Below are positions 31,867-40,653 of a stretch of DNA of 64,000 bases, piece by piece (positions within the stretch are counted from its first letter, which is position 1; each line of letters opens with the position of its first letter). Source of the DNA: Ramlibacter sp. PS4R-6 (lineage in GTDB: Bacteria > Pseudomonadota > Gammaproteobacteria > Burkholderiales > Burkholderiaceae_C). The notes under the pieces are model-generated. The model worked only from the letters and a program-made list of their open reading frames with translations, was not told the DNA's origin and searched no databases. The stretch covers positions 1,426,001 through 1,490,000 of the forward strand of contig NZ_JBBHKA010000001.1 of the NCBI RefSeq assembly GCF_037572775.1, read 5' to 3'. Made by a program: the position numbers and the translations under genes.

Positions 31867-34320
31867 CTAGTAGGAGCGCAGGATCGGGATGCCGCCTTGC
31901 GCGTTCGCCGCCGGTGGCGCAGGGGGCGGCGGCAGGTAGGGACGCTCGTCGCGTGGCTCGAGGGAAGGGCGGTACGGCGGGCCGCCCAGTTCGGCGGTGC
32001 CGCTGCGCGGCGGCGGCCCGCCGGAAAAGCCGGGCGAGTCCTGGAATTCCGTGCTGCGCTGGCTCTTCGGCGTCCACGTGAAGTCGGGCGTGCGGCCCAC
32101 GACGGCCGGCGCTTCCGGCGGCGGCGAGACCGGCACGATGACCGGCGCGCGTTGCGGCGCGGCGACGACGGTCGGAAGCTGCTGCTGCTCCTGCGCCGCC
32201 TGGTTCGTGCTGGCCCACCACTCCTTCATGCGCTCGATCGCGTCGGCATCGGGCTGGCTGGTGTCGCGCGGCGCATTGAACTTCGCCTTGGCGTCGACCA
32301 GTTTCGCCTTGGAGGCCTGCTGGAAGAAGTTGCCCACCACCAGCAGCGCGTTGCGCGCGCCTTGGCCCCAGGCGTCGCCCATGGTGATGCGCGCGTCGTT
32401 GAATCCCACCCACGCGCCGGCGACCAGCTTCGGATGCATCAGCATGAACCAGCCGTCGGTGTTGTCCTGCGTGGTACCGGTCTTGCCGGCCAGGTCGCCC
32501 TGCAGCCCGTAGCGGCTGCGGATGCCGGCGCCGGTGCCGCGGTCGACCACGCCGCGCATCACGTCGAGCAGGGTGTTCGCCGCCACTTCGGGCAGCGCCT
32601 GCTCGGCCGCGCGCGGATGGAAGTCCTCGATCACCTCGCCGTTGCGCTTCTCGATGCGCAGCACCAGCACGGGCTCGACGTAGCGGCCCGACGCGGCGAT
32701 GGTGCTGTACGCCGACACCATCTCCTTGAGCGTGACGGGGCTGGTGCCCAGCGCGAGCGAAGGCACCTCCTCCAGCTTGCTCTGGCGCACGCCCATGGCC
32801 TTGGCGGTGCTCGCGACGCGCTGCGCGCCGACGCGCTGCACCAGCTGCGCGGTGATGGTGTTCTTCGAGAACACGAGGCCGTCGCGCAGCGTCGTCGGCT
32901 CGTTGGTCGATTCGTGCACGTCGGTGGGCTTCCACACCGTCTTCGCGTCGATGCGGATCTCCACCGGCTGGTCGATGAACAGTTCGTTGGGGCTCAGGCC
33001 CATCTCGAAGGCCGCGCCGTACACGAAGGGCTTGAAGGTGGAGCCGGGCTGGCGCCGCGCCTGCTGCACGTGGTCGAACTGGTCCTGGCGGAAGTCGCGG
33101 CTGCCCACCCACGCTTTCACGTGGCCGTTGGCGGGGTCCTGCGCCAGGAAGGCCGCCTGCAGGTGCGTCTTGTCCTTCCACAGGGCCTGCAGGAAAGCGC
33201 TGTCGCCTTCCAGCTTCTTCAGCGCCTGGGCATCGGGCGTGCCGGCCTCCACTTCGGCGCGGAATTGCGCGGTGTCGCGCACCAGCGCATCGAGCAGCGG
33301 CTTGTTGCGCGTGGGTTTCGCGTACGCCTTGTCGGCGATGGCCTGGAGCTTGTCGGCCTCCGCGGTCAGCGCGGTCACCGCCATCTGCTGCAGCCGCGAG
33401 TCGATGGTGGTGCGCACGACCAGCCCGTCGGCATAGATGTTGTAGCCGCGCTTGTCGGCCCACGCGATCAACCAGCGCTTGAGCTGCTGCGCGAGGTGCG
33501 GCGACGCGCCCAGGTCTTCCTCCTGGCGTTCGAAGTCCAGCGCCAGCGGCTGCTTCTTCAGGCGCGCGCATTCCTCGGCCAAGAGCTTGCCGTGCTTGAC
33601 CAGCTGCGCCAGCACGATGTTGCGGCGCTGCGCGGCGCGCTCGGGGTTGAGCACCGGGTTGTAGTAGGTCGTGCCCTTGAGCATGCCGATCAGCGTCGCC
33701 GACTCCAGCACGTCCAGCTCGCGCGCCGACTTGTCGAAATAGGTGCGCGCGGCCATCTCGATGCCGTACGCGTTGTAGAGGAACGGCACGGTGTTCAGGT
33801 AGATCTCGAGGATCTCGTCCTTGCCGTACAGCGACTCCAGGCGCAGCGCGGTGACGGCTTCCTTCACCTTGCGCTCCAGCGTCGGTGCGCGGCCGATCTC
33901 CTCGGGGAACATGTTGCGCGCGAGCTGCTGCGACAGCGTCGAGCCGCCCTGCAGGTCGCCGCGCATCGTGCGCCACGCCGCCGCCAGCGTGCGGCGCAGG
34001 TCCAGGCCGCCGTGCTCGAAGAAGCGGTGGTCCTCGGTGGCCAGGAGCGCGTCGCGCACGTGCGGCGACACGTCGGCCAGCTTGATCCATTCGCGGTTGG
34101 TGCGCTTGAACGCGGCGAGCTCCTGGCCGTCGGCCGTCACGAGCACGCTCGGCGACTGCGAGCGCCGGCCCTGGATGTCGGCCTTGCTCGGCGCGTCAGG
34201 AATCATTGCCGCGACGTACGCGACGCCCGCCAGCGGGACGGCCGCGAGCGCCGCCAGCAGCCACCACGGATGGCGGCGGATGGCGCTCCACCCCCGCTGC
34301 AAGGTTTCGGTCACACGCAC
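31867..34320 (-). CDS. Class A penicillin-binding protein (PBP1A/1B-like bifunctional)
   Basis: 817-residue peptidoglycan synthase. One membrane anchor (about 18-40) is followed by the glycosyltransferase domain (catalytic Glu96 in 'ATEDHRFFEHGG', 'GGSTLSQQLARN'). The transpeptidase domain has Ser427 in 'GSTFKP', Ser485-Lys-Asn and Lys613-Thr-Gly. A Pro-rich tail (about 720-817) is predicted to be disordered. The start is GTG at 34320. A GC-rich hairpin at 31824-31843 lies between its stop and the D-carbamoylase start and may limit read-through. The gene is not linked to other cell-wall genes here. Confidence 0.92.
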   Translation of the reverse strand: MRVTETLQRGWSAIRRHPWWLLAALAAVPLAGVAYVAAMIPDAPSKADIQGRRSQSPSVLVTADGQELAAFKRTNREWIKLADVSPHVRDALLATEDHRFFEHGGLDLRRTLAAAWRTMRGDLQGGSTLSQQLARNMFPEEIGRAPTLERKVKEAVTALRLESLYGKDEILEIYLNTVPFLYNAYGIEMAARTYFDKSARELDVLESATLIGMLKGTTYYNPVLNPERAAQRRNIVLAQLVKHGKLLAEECARLKKQPLALDFERQEEDLGASPHLAQQLKRWLIAWADKRGYNIYADGLVVRTTIDSRLQQMAVTALTAEADKLQAIADKAYAKPTRNKPLLDALVRDTAQFRAEVEAGTPDAQALKKLEGDSAFLQALWKDKTHLQAAFLAQDPANGHVKAWVGSRDFRQDQFDHVQQARRQPGSTFKPFVYGAAFEMGLSPNELFIDQPVEIRIDAKTVWKPTDVHESTNEPTTLRDGLVFSKNTITAQLVQRVGAQRVASTAKAMGVRQSKLEEVPSLALGTSPVTLKEMVSAYSTIAASGRYVEPVLVLRIEKRNGEVIEDFHPRAAEQALPEVAANTLLDVMRGVVDRGTGAGIRSRYGLQGDLAGKTGTTQDNTDGWFMLMHPKLVAGAWVGFNDARITMGDAWGQGARNALLVVGNFFQQASKAKLVDAKAKFNAPRDTSQPDADAIERMKEWWASTNQAAQEQQQLPTVVAAPQRAPVIVPVSPPPEAPAVVGRTPDFTWTPKSQRSTEFQDSPGFSGGPPPRSGTAELGGPPYRPSLEPRDERPYLPPPPAPPAANAQGGIPILRSY

Positions 34321-34428
34321 CGGGCCAATCTAAGAGCCGCGCTGGCTCAGCCATGTAGGACGCCGTCGCGTGGCCGCAAGGACAACGCCGTGAATGCCCA
34401 GTATTTCGCGCCTTGGGGGCGGCGCGGG

Positions 34429-35250
34429 CTAGCGCGCCGGGGTGTGCGTGTGCCGCCGCATGAACTTCGTGCCGGCGTAGATGAACGCGAGCACCGCGGC
34501 GTAGGAAAGCAGCTGCGCGCCCGACGGCGTCGCGTCATAGCCCATGAGGGCCTTCAGGAAGGTGCCCAGCGCCGAATCGGGCGCGAGCAGTTCGGACGTG
34601 TCCCACACCGGCGAGGTCCAGGCCTCCAGGAAACCGGCCTGCGCCAGCGACTTCACCAGCTGGCTGGCGATGGAGCCGGCCAGGATCGCGATCAGCACGT
34701 TCGTGACCGTGAAGATGTGGCGCGTGGGCACGCGGGCCAGGCCCGCGTAGATCACCGCGCCGATGCCGCCGCCCAGGCTCACGCCGATGATTACCGCGAG
34801 GACGATGTCGGTGAACGACGTGCTGCCGCCGGTGGCGGAGCCCGCGATGAACAGCACCGTCTCCGCGCCTTCGCGCAGCACCGCCAATGCGACGGCCACG
34901 AGCAGCGCCCAGGGCTTGCGTTCGCCGCCTTGCACCGACGCGCCCAGGCGCTGCGCCTCCAGCGCCATCTCGCGCGTGTGCGTCGTGACCCAGATGCAAT
35001 GCCACAGCAGCATGGCCAGCGCCACCGACAGCACGACGATGTTGACCATGTCCTGGCCCATGCCGCCCGCCATCTCGCTCACGTACGGCGCAAGGGCCGC
35101 GAGGATCAGCGCGCCCACCACGCCGATAGCCACGCCGGCGCCCAGCCAGCCGCCGCGGCCGGGCAGGCCGCGGGTGGCGGCGGCGACGATGCCGATGAAC
35201 AGCGCCGCTTCCAGCGATTCGCGAAAGACGATGAGGGCGGCGGCGAACAT
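34429..35250 (-). CDS. FTR1-family iron permease
   Basis: 273-residue membrane protein with about seven hydrophobic helices. It carries the two iron-binding Arg-Glu-x-x-Glu motifs of the family, 'RESLEAALF' in the first helix and 'REGAETVLF' in the fourth. This is the EfeU/FTR1 architecture for importing iron across the inner membrane. It follows a cupredoxin gene by 7 bp, and both lie behind a Fur box, so expression should rise under iron limitation. No EfeB peroxidase gene is adjacent. Confidence 0.9.
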   Translation of the reverse strand: MFAAALIVFRESLEAALFIGIVAAATRGLPGRGGWLGAGVAIGVVGALILAALAPYVSEMAGGMGQDMVNIVVLSVALAMLLWHCIWVTTHTREMALEAQRLGASVQGGERKPWALLVAVALAVLREGAETVLFIAGSATGGSTSFTDIVLAVIIGVSLGGGIGAVIYAGLARVPTRHIFTVTNVLIAILAGSIASQLVKSLAQAGFLEAWTSPVWDTSELLAPDSALGTFLKALMGYDATPSGAQLLSYAAVLAFIYAGTKFMRRHTHTPAR

Positions 35251-35257
35251 GGCTTTC

Positions 35258-35590
35258 TTATTCCGCGATCACGACGCCTTGCGCCGTTTTCTCGTGGAAC
35301 TCGCCGAAGAAGGTGTAGCGGCCGGGCTTGAGCGGGCCGATGAGGATGGTGGCCTTCTGCCCGCCGGGGATCACCTTCTCGCGCTTGAGGCTGTGGCTCT
35401 CGAACTCTTCCGGCGTGCTGTCCTGGTTATGGACGACCAGCTTGATCTTCTGGCCGGCCTTGACCTTGACCTCGGCGGGTTCGAAGCGGTGGTTCTTGAT
35501 GACGAGCAGGACTTCCGGGTCGGCTGCGAGTGCGCCCGTGGCGAGAAGGCAGCCGGCAAGGGCCAGGCCGAAAAGGCGGCGGGATGTCAT
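35258..35590 (-). CDS. Periplasmic cupredoxin-domain protein (EfeO N-domain/P19-like)
   Basis: 110-residue exported protein with a signal peptide (residues 1-22). The mature part is a single cupredoxin fold: 'IKNHRFEPAEVKVKAGQKIKLVVHNQD' at the start, the metal-ligand region 'EFESHSLKREKVI', and 'GRYTFFGEFHEKTAQGVVIAE' at the end. It has His and Glu but no Cys in the ligand loop, as in EfeO-type domains that bind iron or copper. It is the first gene of the iron uptake pair and probably hands metal to FTR1. Confidence 0.85.
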   Translation of the reverse strand: MTSRRLFGLALAGCLLATGALAADPEVLLVIKNHRFEPAEVKVKAGQKIKLVVHNQDSTPEEFESHSLKREKVIPGGQKATILIGPLKPGRYTFFGEFHEKTAQGVVIAE

Positions 35591-35624
35591 GGATCGGGCT
35601 CCGGTTGAGGATTTGCACGATCTT

Positions 35625-35643
35625 AATGCAAATCATTCCCATT
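35625..35643 (-). promoter_or_regulatory. Fur box
   Basis: Read on the minus strand the 19 bases are AATGGGAATGATTTGCATT, close to the Fur consensus of alternating AATG/ATT units. The site lies 35 bp upstream of the cupredoxin start, the right place for iron repression of the cupredoxin-FTR1 pair. Confidence 0.72.
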
Positions 35644-35683
35644 CGCCAGCCAGCGGCGGCAGAAGGGGGATTCCGGGCGGCGT

Positions 35684-35830
35684 TCAGTGGGAGTCGAAGT
35701 CGTCGTCGGGCAGCAGGGCCTCGATGCCGGCGTCGGTCAGGTCGGCCGCGTCGTACTCGCGCGAATCCAGCAGCCAGTCTGCGACATCGTCCCAGAAGCG
35801 GCTCTCGTTGGCGTGCGTCGGCTCGTCCAT
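35684..35830 (-). CDS. Small acidic hypothetical protein, 48 residues
   Basis: A short open frame of 48 codons. The product is rich in Asp and Glu ('MDEPTHANESRFWDDVADWL' at the start, ending with a run of Asp). Codon third positions are G/C-rich as in real genes, and the amino acid mix is not what frame shadows give here. No strong ribosome site was seen. The function is unknown. It occupies the gap between the Fur-controlled iron pair and the RND operon. Confidence 0.5.
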   Translation of the reverse strand: MDEPTHANESRFWDDVADWLLDSREYDAADLTDAGIEALLPDDDFDSH

Positions 35831-35997
35831 GCCCGCACTATGGAATCGCCGCGGGCCGCGGCCTGTCGGCGGCCTGCGCCGGCCTGCGTCGGCGGGGGCG
35901 GAAAGCCGCCGTCATCCTGCATTTCATCGCGCCATACGGCGTTTCGTCGCATCGTGGGTGGGAGCCTTTCGCGCGGCGAACTATGCTTGAGGTCTTC

Positions 35998-36016
35998 GCG
36001 GGGCCACAAGCCCCGC
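35998..36016 (+). promoter_or_regulatory. Leader hairpin of the RND operon
   Basis: Perfect 7-bp stem GCGGGGC/GCCCCGC with a five-base loop, seven bases before the GGAGGAG ribosome site of the MFP gene. A TATGCT at 35982 could be the -10 element. The hairpin might affect transcript stability or translation; I see no known riboswitch. Confidence 0.35.
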
Positions 36017-36032
36017 TTCCCGGAGGAGATTC

Positions 36033-37175
36033 ATGCGTTTTACCCTGACCTTGCTGGTCATCGGCCTGGCGTCCACGCTATCCGCGTGCAACCGGGGCGC
36101 CGATGCCAAGTCGCAAGCCGCCGCCGCGCCCGCGGTGCTCGTCGCCCCCGAAGACGTGTTCACCGTCAAGCCGTCCGCGCTGGCCGCCGGCCCGCTGGTG
36201 ACCGGCAGCATCCAGCCCGAGCGCAAGGCCGACCTGCGCGCCGAAGTGCCCGCCGTCGTCATGGCCGTGCACAAGGAAAACGGCCAGAGCGTGCAGAAGG
36301 GCGACCTGCTCGTGCGCCTGGACGACACCTCCATCCGCGACGGCCTCGTTTCCGCACAGGAAGCCGAGCGCGCCGCCTCGCAGGCCTTCGACCAGGCCCA
36401 GCGCCAGTCGCAGCGCATGAAGACGCTGCGCGAGCAGGGCATGGCCTCGGCGCAGCAGCTCGAGGACGCCGAGATCCGCCGCAACACCACGCAGAGCGAC
36501 CTGTCGGCCGCGCGCACGCGCCTGGTGGCCGCGCGCCAGCAGCTGCAGCGCACCGAGGTGCGCGCGCCCTTCGACGGCATCGTCGCCGAGAAGAAGGTCT
36601 CCGCCGGCGACACGGCGCAGGTCGGCAAGGAACTGCTCAAGGTCATCGACCCGCGCAGCCTGCGCTTCGACGGGCTCGTGTCCTCGGACGCGATCCAGTC
36701 GGTCAAGGTCGGCCAGGCCGTCGCCTTCCGCGTGAACGGCTACGGCAAGCAGGAGTTCGGCGGCAAGGTCAAGTTCGTCAGCCCCACCGCCAACCCGATG
36801 ACGCGGCAGGTCGAGGTGATCGTTGAGATCGCCGGCGACGCGCCCGCGCGCCTGGCGGGCCTGTATGCCGAAGGCCGCATCGAAGCATCGTCCTCGATGG
36901 CGCTGATGATCCCCGAGTCGGCGATCGTGCGCGACGGCGAACGCGCCTTCGCCTGGCGCATCAAGGACAACGCGCTGCACAAGGTGGCCGTCACCGTGGG
37001 CGACCGCGACACGCGCCGCGGCGACCGCGTCGTGAAGTCGGGGCTGGCGGACGGCGACAGGCTGCTGCGCCACCCGGTGGCCACGCTGAAGGACGGCCAG
37101 GCCGTCAAGGACACCGCGTCCGCGGTGGCCGCCCCGTCGGCGCCCGCCACGGCCGAAGCGCCCAAGACGCCTTAA
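36033..37175 (+). CDS. RND efflux periplasmic adaptor (membrane fusion protein)
   Basis: 380-residue lipoprotein: leader ending Leu-Ser-Ala-Cys (Cys19). The lipoyl-like halves ('EVPAVVMAVHKENGQSVQKGD' and 'RAPFDGIVAEKKVSAGDTA') surround a coiled-coil hairpin (about 105-165), followed by beta-barrel and membrane-proximal parts. An Ala/Pro-rich tail ends it. It sits 9 bp upstream of the permease with an AAGGAGG ribosome site between. It connects the inner-membrane pump to an outer-membrane channel, whose gene is not in this window. Confidence 0.92.
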   Translation: MRFTLTLLVIGLASTLSACNRGADAKSQAAAAPAVLVAPEDVFTVKPSALAAGPLVTGSIQPERKADLRAEVPAVVMAVHKENGQSVQKGDLLVRLDDTSIRDGLVSAQEAERAASQAFDQAQRQSQRMKTLREQGMASAQQLEDAEIRRNTTQSDLSAARTRLVAARQQLQRTEVRAPFDGIVAEKKVSAGDTAQVGKELLKVIDPRSLRFDGLVSSDAIQSVKVGQAVAFRVNGYGKQEFGGKVKFVSPTANPMTRQVEVIVEIAGDAPARLAGLYAEGRIEASSSMALMIPESAIVRDGERAFAWRIKDNALHKVAVTVGDRDTRRGDRVVKSGLADGDRLLRHPVATLKDGQAVKDTASAVAAPSAPATAEAPKTP

Positions 37176-37184
37176 GGAGGCGCC

Positions 37185-40100
37185 ATGTTCCTGTCCGACT
37201 TTTCCATCCGCCGCCCGGTGGCGACGGTGGTCCTCATCATCGCCCTGATGGCCATGGGCGCGCTGGCGCTGTCCAAGCTGCGCGTCAACGAGATTCCCGA
37301 CGTGCAGCAGCCGGTGCTGGTCGTGAACATCGCCTACCCCGGCGCTTCGCCCGAGACGGTCGAGCGCGAGATCATCAACCGCATCGAGAAGTCGCTGCAG
37401 AGCGTGACGGGCGTGTACGAGGTGCGCTCCACCGCCAAGGACAGCAGCGCGCAGCTGGTGATGGTGTTCAACTTCAACAAGAACATGATCGAGGCGAGCG
37501 ACGAGGTGCGCAACGCCATCGCCACCGTCCGCTACAAGCTGCCGATCGAGATGCGCGAACCCGTGCTGGTGCGCATCGACCCCAGCGCGCAGCCGATCCT
37601 GAACCTGTCGCTGTCGTCCACGAAGCAGACGCAGGCCGAGATTTCGCGCCTGGCCGAAGACACCGTCGCCGACCGCCTGCGTGGCGTCGACGGCGTGGCC
37701 ACGGTGGAGATCAACGGGTCGCTCAAGCGCGAGCTGTCGGTGCTATTGAAGGCCGACCGCCTGCGCGAATACAACGTGTCGGTGGCCGAGGTGATCGCCT
37801 CGCTGCAGGGCGCCAACACCAACGCGCCGGTGGGCCGCATCATCGGCCCGCTGAAGGACCAGAGCATCCGCCTGATCGGCCGCATCGAATCGCCCGCCGA
37901 GTTCGCGCAGATCATCGTCAAGCGCCGCGGCGACGAGATCGTGCGCCTGGGGCAGGTGGCGAGCACGGTGGACGGCTTCGCCGAGCGCGACAGCTTCAGC
38001 CTGCGCAGCGCCCACCCGAACGTGAGCATGTACATCACCCGTGCGCGCGACGGCAGCACGGTGACGGTGGCCAACCGCGTCAAGAAGGAGATCGCGAAGA
38101 TCAACAAGGACCTGCCCGAGGGCACGCGCATCGACGTGACCTACGACGGCGGCGAAGGCGCGCAGGACAACCTGAACAACGTGATCCACGCGCTCATGCT
38201 TGGCGCGGGGCTCACCGTGTTCGTCGTGTACCTGTTCCTGAACTCATGGCGCTCGACGCTGATCACGGCCACCAGCCTGCCGACGTCGGCGCTGGCCGCG
38301 TTCATCGCCGTGTGGGCCTGCGGCTTCACGCTGAACTTCATGACGCTGCTGGGCCTGTCGCTGGCCATCGGCGTGCTGATCGACGACGCGATCGTCGTGC
38401 GCGAAAACATCGTGCGCCACATGGAGCGCGGCGCCGACCGGATGACCGCCGCACGCCTGGGCACGGCCGAGATCGGCATGGCGGTGGCGGCCACCACGTT
38501 CTCGATCATCGCGATCTTCATCCCCGTGGCCTTCATGCCGGGCGTGGCCGGCGAGTGGTTCCGACCCTTCGCGCTCACCGTGGCCTTCTCGGTGATGGTC
38601 AGCTTGCTGATCTCCTTCACGCTCGACCCGATGCTGTCCGCCTACTGGGGCGACCCCCCGGGCTACCAGCACGATGCGCCGCGCAGCAAGGTGTCGGTGT
38701 GGCTCAAGAAGTTCAATGCGTGGTTCGACCACCAGGCCGACCGCTACGGCAACGTGATCGCGTGGGCGCTGCACCACCGCAAGTGGATGGCCGCGGCGGC
38801 GGTCGGCAGCTTCGTGGGCGCCATCGCGCTGCACGCGTGGCTGGGCGGCTCGAGCTTCCTGCCGGTGGCCGACAGCCCCATGATCGCGATCGAGGTCCGC
38901 ACGCCGTCGTCGGCGAGCCTGGAATACACCAAGCTCAAGATCGAGAAGGCGGCGGAGCTCGCACGCACGCTGCCCGAAACCGTGGCGACCAACAGCCGCG
39001 TGAACATCGGCGGCGGCCGCGTGTACGTGGACATCGGCAAGACCACGCAGCGCAAGCGCACGGCCCAGGAGATCGCCGTGGAGATGCGCAAGCTCATGGC
39101 GCAGCTGGTGGGTGCGGAATACGTCGTGCTCGACGACCTGAACAACGGCGCGCGCAAGCCGGTGGAGATCCGCTTCTACGGCCAGGACACGCGCACGCTG
39201 CTGGACATCACCAATGCCTACATGGAGCGCATGCGCAAGATCCCGGGCGCGGTGGACGTGGGCCTGTCGGAGCTGAGCCCGAAGGACGAACTGCGCATCG
39301 AGATGAACCGCGGCCTGGCCAATGCGCTGGGCATTTCGGTGAACGACGCCGCGCAGGCCTTGCGCGTCGCGTTCGCGGGCGTGGAAGTCGGCGACTGGAT
39401 CGACCCGTCGGGCCAGGCGCGCGACGTCGCCGTGCGCCTCGACCCGGCCGACCGCGTCGACGCCGAGAACATCGAGCGCCTGCCGATCGCGGTGGCCGGC
39501 ACCAACATGGTCGTGCCGCTGAACCAGATCGCCACCGTGACCATGGGCGTGGGCCCGGCGCAGATCCAGCACCTGAACGGCCGCCGCATGATCGCCGTCT
39601 CGGCCAACGCGGAAGGCCGCGCATCGGGCGACGTCACCAAGGACGCGCTCAAGCTCGCGCAGTCGCTCGACTACCCCGTCGGCTACGGCGTGGAGATCGG
39701 CGGCGCGGGCAAGGACCAGCAGGAGGTCTTCTCGGCCATGTTCACGGCGCTGATCATGGGCGTGGGCCTGATGTACCTGATCCTGGTGATGCAGTTCGGC
39801 TCGTTCACCGCGCCGCTGGCGGTGATGATCTCGCTGCCGCTGTCGCTGATCGGCGTGGTGGTGGCGCTCCTGCTCACGCGCGCGACGCTCAACCTCATGA
39901 GCTTCATCGGCATCATCATGCTGATGGGCCTGGTGGCGAAGAACGCCATCCTGCTGCTCGACGCGGCGCGCAAGCTCGAGTCGGACGGCGTGGACCGCGA
40001 AGAGGCGCTGATGGCCGCGGGCCGCGCGCGCCTGCGCCCCATCCTGATGACGACCTTCGCGCTGATCGCCGGCATGCTGCCGGTGGCCATCGGCATCGGC

Positions 40101-40382
40101 GAGGGTGGCGACTTCTACCGGCCGCTCGCGATCTCCATCATCGGCGGCACGATCACGTCGACGGTGCTCACGCTGCTCGTGGTGCCGTCGTTCTACGACA
40201 GCATCGAGGTGTCGCACGACCGCATGCTCGCGAAGTTCCGTCGCCGCCAGGGCGAGCGCAACGCCGCGATCGCGTTCGGCCTGACGTTCGTCGAAGCGGT
40301 GCTGACGCTGCTGGGCGTGCGGGCGGCTTACCGCGGCCTGATGCGCCTGCGTTCGCGCCGCGTGGCGGCGGCTGCCGCCTAG
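37185..40382 (+). CDS. RND-family efflux permease (HAE1-like)
   Basis: 1065-residue proton-driven multidrug-type pump of AcrB architecture: twelve membrane helices with two large periplasmic loops (about 32-335 and 560-870). The proton-relay residues are visible: Asp-Asp in 'GVLIDDAIVVRENI' (helix 4) and Lys in 'GLVAKNAILLLDAARK' (helix 10). The C-terminus extends with a basic, Arg-rich cytoplasmic tail. Co-transcribed with its adaptor; no outer-membrane factor or local regulator. Substrates cannot be predicted. It ends in a 4-bp convergent overlap with the next small gene. Confidence 0.94.
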   Translation: MFLSDFSIRRPVATVVLIIALMAMGALALSKLRVNEIPDVQQPVLVVNIAYPGASPETVEREIINRIEKSLQSVTGVYEVRSTAKDSSAQLVMVFNFNKNMIEASDEVRNAIATVRYKLPIEMREPVLVRIDPSAQPILNLSLSSTKQTQAEISRLAEDTVADRLRGVDGVATVEINGSLKRELSVLLKADRLREYNVSVAEVIASLQGANTNAPVGRIIGPLKDQSIRLIGRIESPAEFAQIIVKRRGDEIVRLGQVASTVDGFAERDSFSLRSAHPNVSMYITRARDGSTVTVANRVKKEIAKINKDLPEGTRIDVTYDGGEGAQDNLNNVIHALMLGAGLTVFVVYLFLNSWRSTLITATSLPTSALAAFIAVWACGFTLNFMTLLGLSLAIGVLIDDAIVVRENIVRHMERGADRMTAARLGTAEIGMAVAATTFSIIAIFIPVAFMPGVAGEWFRPFALTVAFSVMVSLLISFTLDPMLSAYWGDPPGYQHDAPRSKVSVWLKKFNAWFDHQADRYGNVIAWALHHRKWMAAAAVGSFVGAIALHAWLGGSSFLPVADSPMIAIEVRTPSSASLEYTKLKIEKAAELARTLPETVATNSRVNIGGGRVYVDIGKTTQRKRTAQEIAVEMRKLMAQLVGAEYVVLDDLNNGARKPVEIRFYGQDTRTLLDITNAYMERMRKIPGAVDVGLSELSPKDELRIEMNRGLANALGISVNDAAQALRVAFAGVEVGDWIDPSGQARDVAVRLDPADRVDAENIERLPIAVAGTNMVVPLNQIATVTMGVGPAQIQHLNGRRMIAVSANAEGRASGDVTKDALKLAQSLDYPVGYGVEIGGAGKDQQEVFSAMFTALIMGVGLMYLILVMQFGSFTAPLAVMISLPLSLIGVVVALLLTRATLNLMSFIGIIMLMGLVAKNAILLLDAARKLESDGVDREEALMAAGRARLRPILMTTFALIAGMLPVAIGIGEGGDFYRPLAISIIGGTITSTVLTLLVVPSFYDSIEVSHDRMLAKFRRRQGERNAAIAFGLTFVEAVLTLLGVRAAYRGLMRLRSRRVAAAAA

Positions 40383-40549
40383 GACGGGTCCTGGCCCGGC
40401 GGGCTGCCCGGCAGGGCCGGGTCCGCCGGCGGAATCTCCCCGCGCTTTTTCTTCAGCACGTCGAGCGCGCTGTCGGCGCCTTCCCCCGTCGACGGCAGGG
40501 GCTCGGGACGGGGCTGTTCGGGCTCGTTCTTGTTGTTCTGGCTGGTCAT
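40379..40549 (-). CDS. Small disordered hypothetical protein, 56 residues
   Basis: 56 codons. The product is rich in Pro, Glu, Asn and Gln at the ends, with a short helical 'ADSALDVLKKKRGEIP' centre. It has no membrane segment. Its stop overlaps the RND permease stop by 4 bp on the other strand. The amino acid composition differs from frame-shadow ORFs (no Arg/Ala/His excess), supporting a real gene. I cannot assign a function. Confidence 0.6.
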   Translation of the reverse strand: MTSQNNKNEPEQPRPEPLPSTGEGADSALDVLKKKRGEIPPADPALPGSPPGQDPS

Positions 40550-40611
40550 GGAGGCGCCGACTCTACCGTGCCCGGACCTGCACATCAATTGCAACCCAAC
40601 GCACATAAAGG

Positions 40612-40637
40612 GAAACGGCCCCCGCAGGGGCCGTTTC
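40612..40637. terminator. Intrinsic hairpin between small protein and SSADH genes
   Basis: Perfect 11-bp stem GAAACGGCCCC/GGGGCCGTTTC with a four-base loop. It lies 17 bp after the aldehyde dehydrogenase stop (minus strand). The TTTC arm gives a short U run. It can end transcription of the dehydrogenase gene and possibly act in both directions. Confidence 0.7.
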
Positions 40638-40653
40638 GCCGGAGCAAGGGCCG

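Noticed and set aside
31816-35331. 1171-residue open frame on the plus strand opposite the penicillin-binding protein and FTR1 genes
   Set aside because: The product is an Arg/Ala/His/Val-rich shadow without domains. The minus-strand genes underneath have complete catalytic motifs.
38244-40217. 657-residue minus-strand open frame within the RND permease
   Set aside because: His/Arg/Asp-rich shadow. The RND permease is full length and intact.
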